Assembly (NCBI GenBank): GCA_003133425.1
Contig: PKXI01000265.1
Coordinates: 10,060 to 18,222, forward strand
From: Acidobacteriaceae bacterium
Lineage (GTDB): Bacteria; Acidobacteriota; Terriglobia; Terriglobales; Acidobacteriaceae
DNA: 8,163 nucleotides
Direction of reading: 5' to 3'
The stretch's first letter is position 1; each line of letters starts with the position of its first letter. The notes beneath the pieces were generated by a model. That model was not told where the DNA came from. It ran no database searches and was given only the letters and a program-made list of their open reading frames with translations. Position numbers and translations under genes: made by a program. Shown one piece after another: positions 6,272 to 8,163 of the stretch.

Positions 6272-7615
6272 TCAACCCTTGATAGTCTTCGTCGCCTCGT
6301 CCCACGTGGCCATATTGCGATGGAAGTGCGAGTGATTCGCCATGTGGCAGGCGATGGCGGTGTGGTTGCCGAAGACCTCGTCTTCGGTTACGCGTTCGCG
6401 CGTCTCGACGGCGCGGAAGAAGTTGGCGATGTGGTCGTCGGTGTCGTCATAGCCGGGCGTCACCGTGTAGCTTTCCACTTCGGCCAGGCTTGACGCAGGA
6501 GCGGGATGGGCCGCGTGCCACTCGTCGAGATACTGCTTCTTTGCTGCCGCCGTCCAACCATTCAGCGAGTAGCCCTCCGGCTGCGGGCGCGTATCCTGCG
6601 GAGTGATGGTGAGCGTGTTGCCGTTGATCATCATGGTGGCTTCTTTGCCGTAGAAGATGGTTTGATCGCCCGCGGCGTTGTTCTGGTTGCAGTGCAGGCT
6701 CAGCGTTGCACCCGGATAGTCGTAGAGCGTCGCCAGCAGGTCTGGATAATCTCGCCCGTCTTTGAAGTGGGTGAGGCTGCCGATGGAACAGGCGCGGCTG
6801 GGAGCGGCGTTGATGCCGCTGACGCATTGAATGCCAGAGAGCAGGTGAACGAACAGGTCACCGGTCACGCCCTCTCCATACTCCGCAAAGCAGCGCCACC
6901 GGAAAAACCGCACCGGGTCAAAGGGCCGCTTCTGCGCATCGTGCAAAAAGCTCTCCCAGTCGATGGTCTCCGGGCTCGCGTCCGGCGGAATGGGATAAAC
7001 CCACGCGCCCGACGGCGAGTTCCGGTCCGTGTGCCCCTCAATGTAGCTTACCTCGCCCAGCCGCCCCGACGCGAAAATCTCCGCGGCCTTTTTGTATAGA
7101 ATGTTGCTCACGCGCTGGCTGCCCACCTGGAAGATCCGCTTGTTGGCGGCGACCGCATCTACCATCGCAAATCCATCCGCCACGTTGTGCGACATCGGCT
7201 TCTCGCAATACACATCCTTGCCCGCCGCAATGCAGTCCAGCACAATGCGACGGTGCAGATGGTCAGAGACGGCCACAATCACCGCGTCCACATCTTTGCG
7301 GTCGAGAAGCCTGCGATAGTCGCGGCTGGTGGGCACGTCGGCCCCGTAGGCCTCGAGACCCGCCTTCTGGTGCATGTCGTAAAGGTCCGCGGTCTCAACA
7401 AGGACTCCACTCTTTACATTCCGCGCCGAGCGCAGCAGATCGCAGCCGCGGATTCCGGTCCCGATCGACGCAAAGCGAATCTTCCGCCCACTCGTCGCAG
7501 TCTGCGCCGCCAGCACCGCCGGCTCCAGTAAAGTGGATTTCGCCGCCGCGCCAACCACCGCCGCACCTGCACCCAGGCGCACAAAATCCCGTCTCGTCAT
7601 TGAAGGTAGTTTCAT
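6272..7615 (-). CDS. Tat-exported Gfo/Idh/MocA family oxidoreductase
   Basis: A 447-residue NAD(P)-dependent oxidoreductase of the Gfo/Idh/MocA family, which usually acts on sugars, inositols or their derivatives. Residues 7-15, TRRDFVRLG, are a twin-arginine motif followed by an alanine-rich hydrophobic stretch ending near VLAA (34-37), so the folded protein with cofactor is predicted to leave the cytoplasm through Tat. The Rossmann fold starts at IRFASIGTGIRG (46-57, GxGxxG). CEKP (137-140) is the family's conserved EKP, whose Lys139 normally sits at the active site. GDLFVH (252-257) supplies Asp253 and His257 in the C-terminal domain, the usual acid/base region. The frame extends upstream to TTG at 7648, but I start at ATG 7615 because AGAGG (7625-7629) lies nine bases before it; ATG 7600 is the alternative. 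Glycosidase-type GH109 relatives share this architecture, but the substrate cannot be read from sequence. Confidence 0.93.
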   Translation of the reverse strand: MKLPSMTRRDFVRLGAGAAVVGAAAKSTLLEPAVLAAQTATSGRKIRFASIGTGIRGCDLLRSARNVKSGVLVETADLYDMHQKAGLEAYGADVPTSRDYRRLLDRKDVDAVIVAVSDHLHRRIVLDCIAAGKDVYCEKPMSHNVADGFAMVDAVAANKRIFQVGSQRVSNILYKKAAEIFASGRLGEVSYIEGHTDRNSPSGAWVYPIPPDASPETIDWESFLHDAQKRPFDPVRFFRWRCFAEYGEGVTGDLFVHLLSGIQCVSGINAAPSRACSIGSLTHFKDGRDYPDLLATLYDYPGATLSLHCNQNNAAGDQTIFYGKEATMMINGNTLTITPQDTRPQPEGYSLNGWTAAAKKQYLDEWHAAHPAPASSLAEVESYTVTPGYDDTDDHIANFFRAVETRERVTEDEVFGNHTAIACHMANHSHFHRNMATWDEATKTIKG

Positions 7616-7624
7616 GTGAAGTTT

Positions 7625-7629
7625 CCTCT
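7625..7629 (-). promoter_or_regulatory. Ribosome-binding site AGAGG for the oxidoreductase
   Basis: The plus strand reads cctct, giving AGAGG on the coding strand, nine bases before ATG 7615. It favours 7615 over the in-frame TTG at 7648 and places the Tat motif at residues 7-15, the normal distance from the N-terminus. Confidence 0.6.
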
Positions 7630-7648
7630 TTCTGCACTGAACCCACAA

Positions 7649-7676
7649 ATTGTACTTCTTCCCGGGGGTGTTCGAA
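7649..7676 (-). promoter_or_regulatory. Candidate sigma70-type promoter of the oxidoreductase
   Basis: On the minus strand TACAAT (7649-7654) matches the -10 consensus at five of six positions and lies 33 bases before the start at 7615. A weak TTCGAA (7671-7676) sits 16 bases further upstream as a possible -35. The leader implied is short and contains the ribosome-binding site. The -35 match is poor, so activation by a regulator or chance cannot be excluded. Confidence 0.35.
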
Positions 7677-7813
7677 GGCGAACGCTGTGTTTGCAGTCGA
7701 AAACCGGGTATTTCCAGGCTTTAACGCGCTAGATCGGGCAGGCCCGCGCACAATCCTCTTGCTCCACTCAACCAAAATCGGCGTATGCTGTTGGGCATGG
7801 TGAGGTCTCTCCC

Positions 7814-7972
7814 ATGGCTATGGAATGGTTTCTCCCAGTAGTCGTCGGCTGTCTTGTCTGGGCGTACCTCGGTGTCACTTTCAATCGCCGGAACGTCGAG
7901 GAATTCAACCGGAAAGCACGAAAGGCTGGAAAGTTCAGTTCCCGTGTGCTGCATCCTCCGTTCAAGGGCTGA
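7814..7972 (+). CDS. Small single-span membrane protein, 52 residues
   Basis: This very short gene is of unknown function. ATG at 7814 is preceded by GTGAGG, with AGG eight bases upstream. Residues 5-23 (WFLPVVVGCLVWAYLGVTF) form one hydrophobic segment, with a single acidic residue before it and a strongly basic tail after it (NRRN, NRKARKAGK), so the positive-inside rule predicts a short outside N-terminus and a cytoplasmic C-terminus of about 29 residues. Codon use is normal for the window. A TATGCT (7784-7789) lies 24 bases before the start, with a weak TTGCTC 19 bases further upstream, as a possible promoter. It is divergent from the Tat oxidoreductase across a 198-base intergenic region, so shared regulation is possible. 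It is easily missed because of its length. Confidence 0.55.
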   Translation: MAMEWFLPVVVGCLVWAYLGVTFNRRNVEEFNRKARKAGKFSSRVLHPPFKG

Positions 7973-8163
7973 ATGCGCCGACAAGCAAAGCCGCCCGTCG
8001 CCGGTCATAATCTAACCGCCTCAGGGGTTGTGTGACTGGAGAGGGCGCGAATGGCCGGCAACCCCTCCTTTGCGCCTCCCGAGAAGCGGGCTGTCGCCTT
8101 CCCGTGTGATTTGCGCACTTGATTTTGGCACTCTGGCAGTGATTAACTGGACAGTGCTGAGTT
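7973..8163. other. Right-edge region with no established gene
   Basis: After the 52-residue gene I see only a 23-residue frame with a good ribosome-binding site (listed separately) and a weak CCCG/CGGG stem near 8079-8091. No terminator with a T run and no start of a longer gene is visible before the window ends. Confidence 0.4.
8051..8122 (+). CDS. Possible 23-residue leader or small frame
   Basis: ATG at 8051 follows GGAGAGGG (8038-8045) at good spacing, but the frame ends after 23 codons (MAGNPSFAPPEK...). No hydrophobic segment, repeated amino-acid run typical of attenuator leaders, or family resemblance is visible. The ribosome-binding site is the only support. It could be a tiny gene, a leader for something beyond the window edge, or chance. 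Confidence 0.15.
   Translation: MAGNPSFAPPEKRAVAFPCDLRT

Noticed and set aside
6506..7099. 197-codon plus-strand frame inside the oxidoreductase
   Set aside because: Shadow of the conserved Gfo/Idh/MocA coding strand, with no recognisable protein features.
7973..8035. 20-codon frame starting right after the 52-residue gene
   Set aside because: No ribosome-binding site of its own beyond adjacency, no hydrophobic or motif content; too short to support.

Overview
The window looks like accessory chromosome of a moderately GC-rich, carbohydrate-degrading soil bacterium. The family combination points to Acidobacteriota (Terriglobia): an ACS-type sugar-acid transporter, a very large secreted two-helix glycosidase-like protein, and a Tat-exported Gfo/Idh/MocA oxidoreductase. 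This assignment is inference from gene content; no rRNA or other marker gene is present.

Layout. Bases 3-4474 (+) carry a two-gene polysaccharide-use operon. The first gene is an MFS transporter whose true start lies left of the window. Its stop overlaps, as ATGA, the start of a 1027-residue secreted protein made of two pectate-lyase-3/GH55-like beta-helix units and a C-terminal SMP-30/gluconolactonase-like propeller. Bases 4475-6271 hold no long gene. On close reading the minus strand between 5735 and 4421 contains a run of short co-directional reading frames. Two have excellent Shine-Dalgarno sequences (starts at 5497 and 4942) and one encodes a CxxC...CxxC zinc ribbon. These are either a small unknown operon or the remains of a mobile or prophage segment. 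Bases 5736-6271 are mostly non-coding, with two clear inverted repeats at 6080-6111 and 6226-6265.

Bases 6272-7615 (-) encode a Tat-signal Gfo/Idh/MocA oxidoreductase. About 200 bases upstream of its start, and divergent to it, sits a 52-residue single-span membrane protein (7814-7972, +). A possible 23-residue frame with a good ribosome-binding site follows at 8051-8122.

How the genes fit together: the secreted glycosidase-like protein probably cuts or binds a glycan outside the cytoplasm, and the coupled transporter would import an acidic sugar product. The exported oxidoreductase could belong to the same carbohydrate theme, but it is separated by 1.8 kb and is on the opposite strand, so co-function is only a guess.
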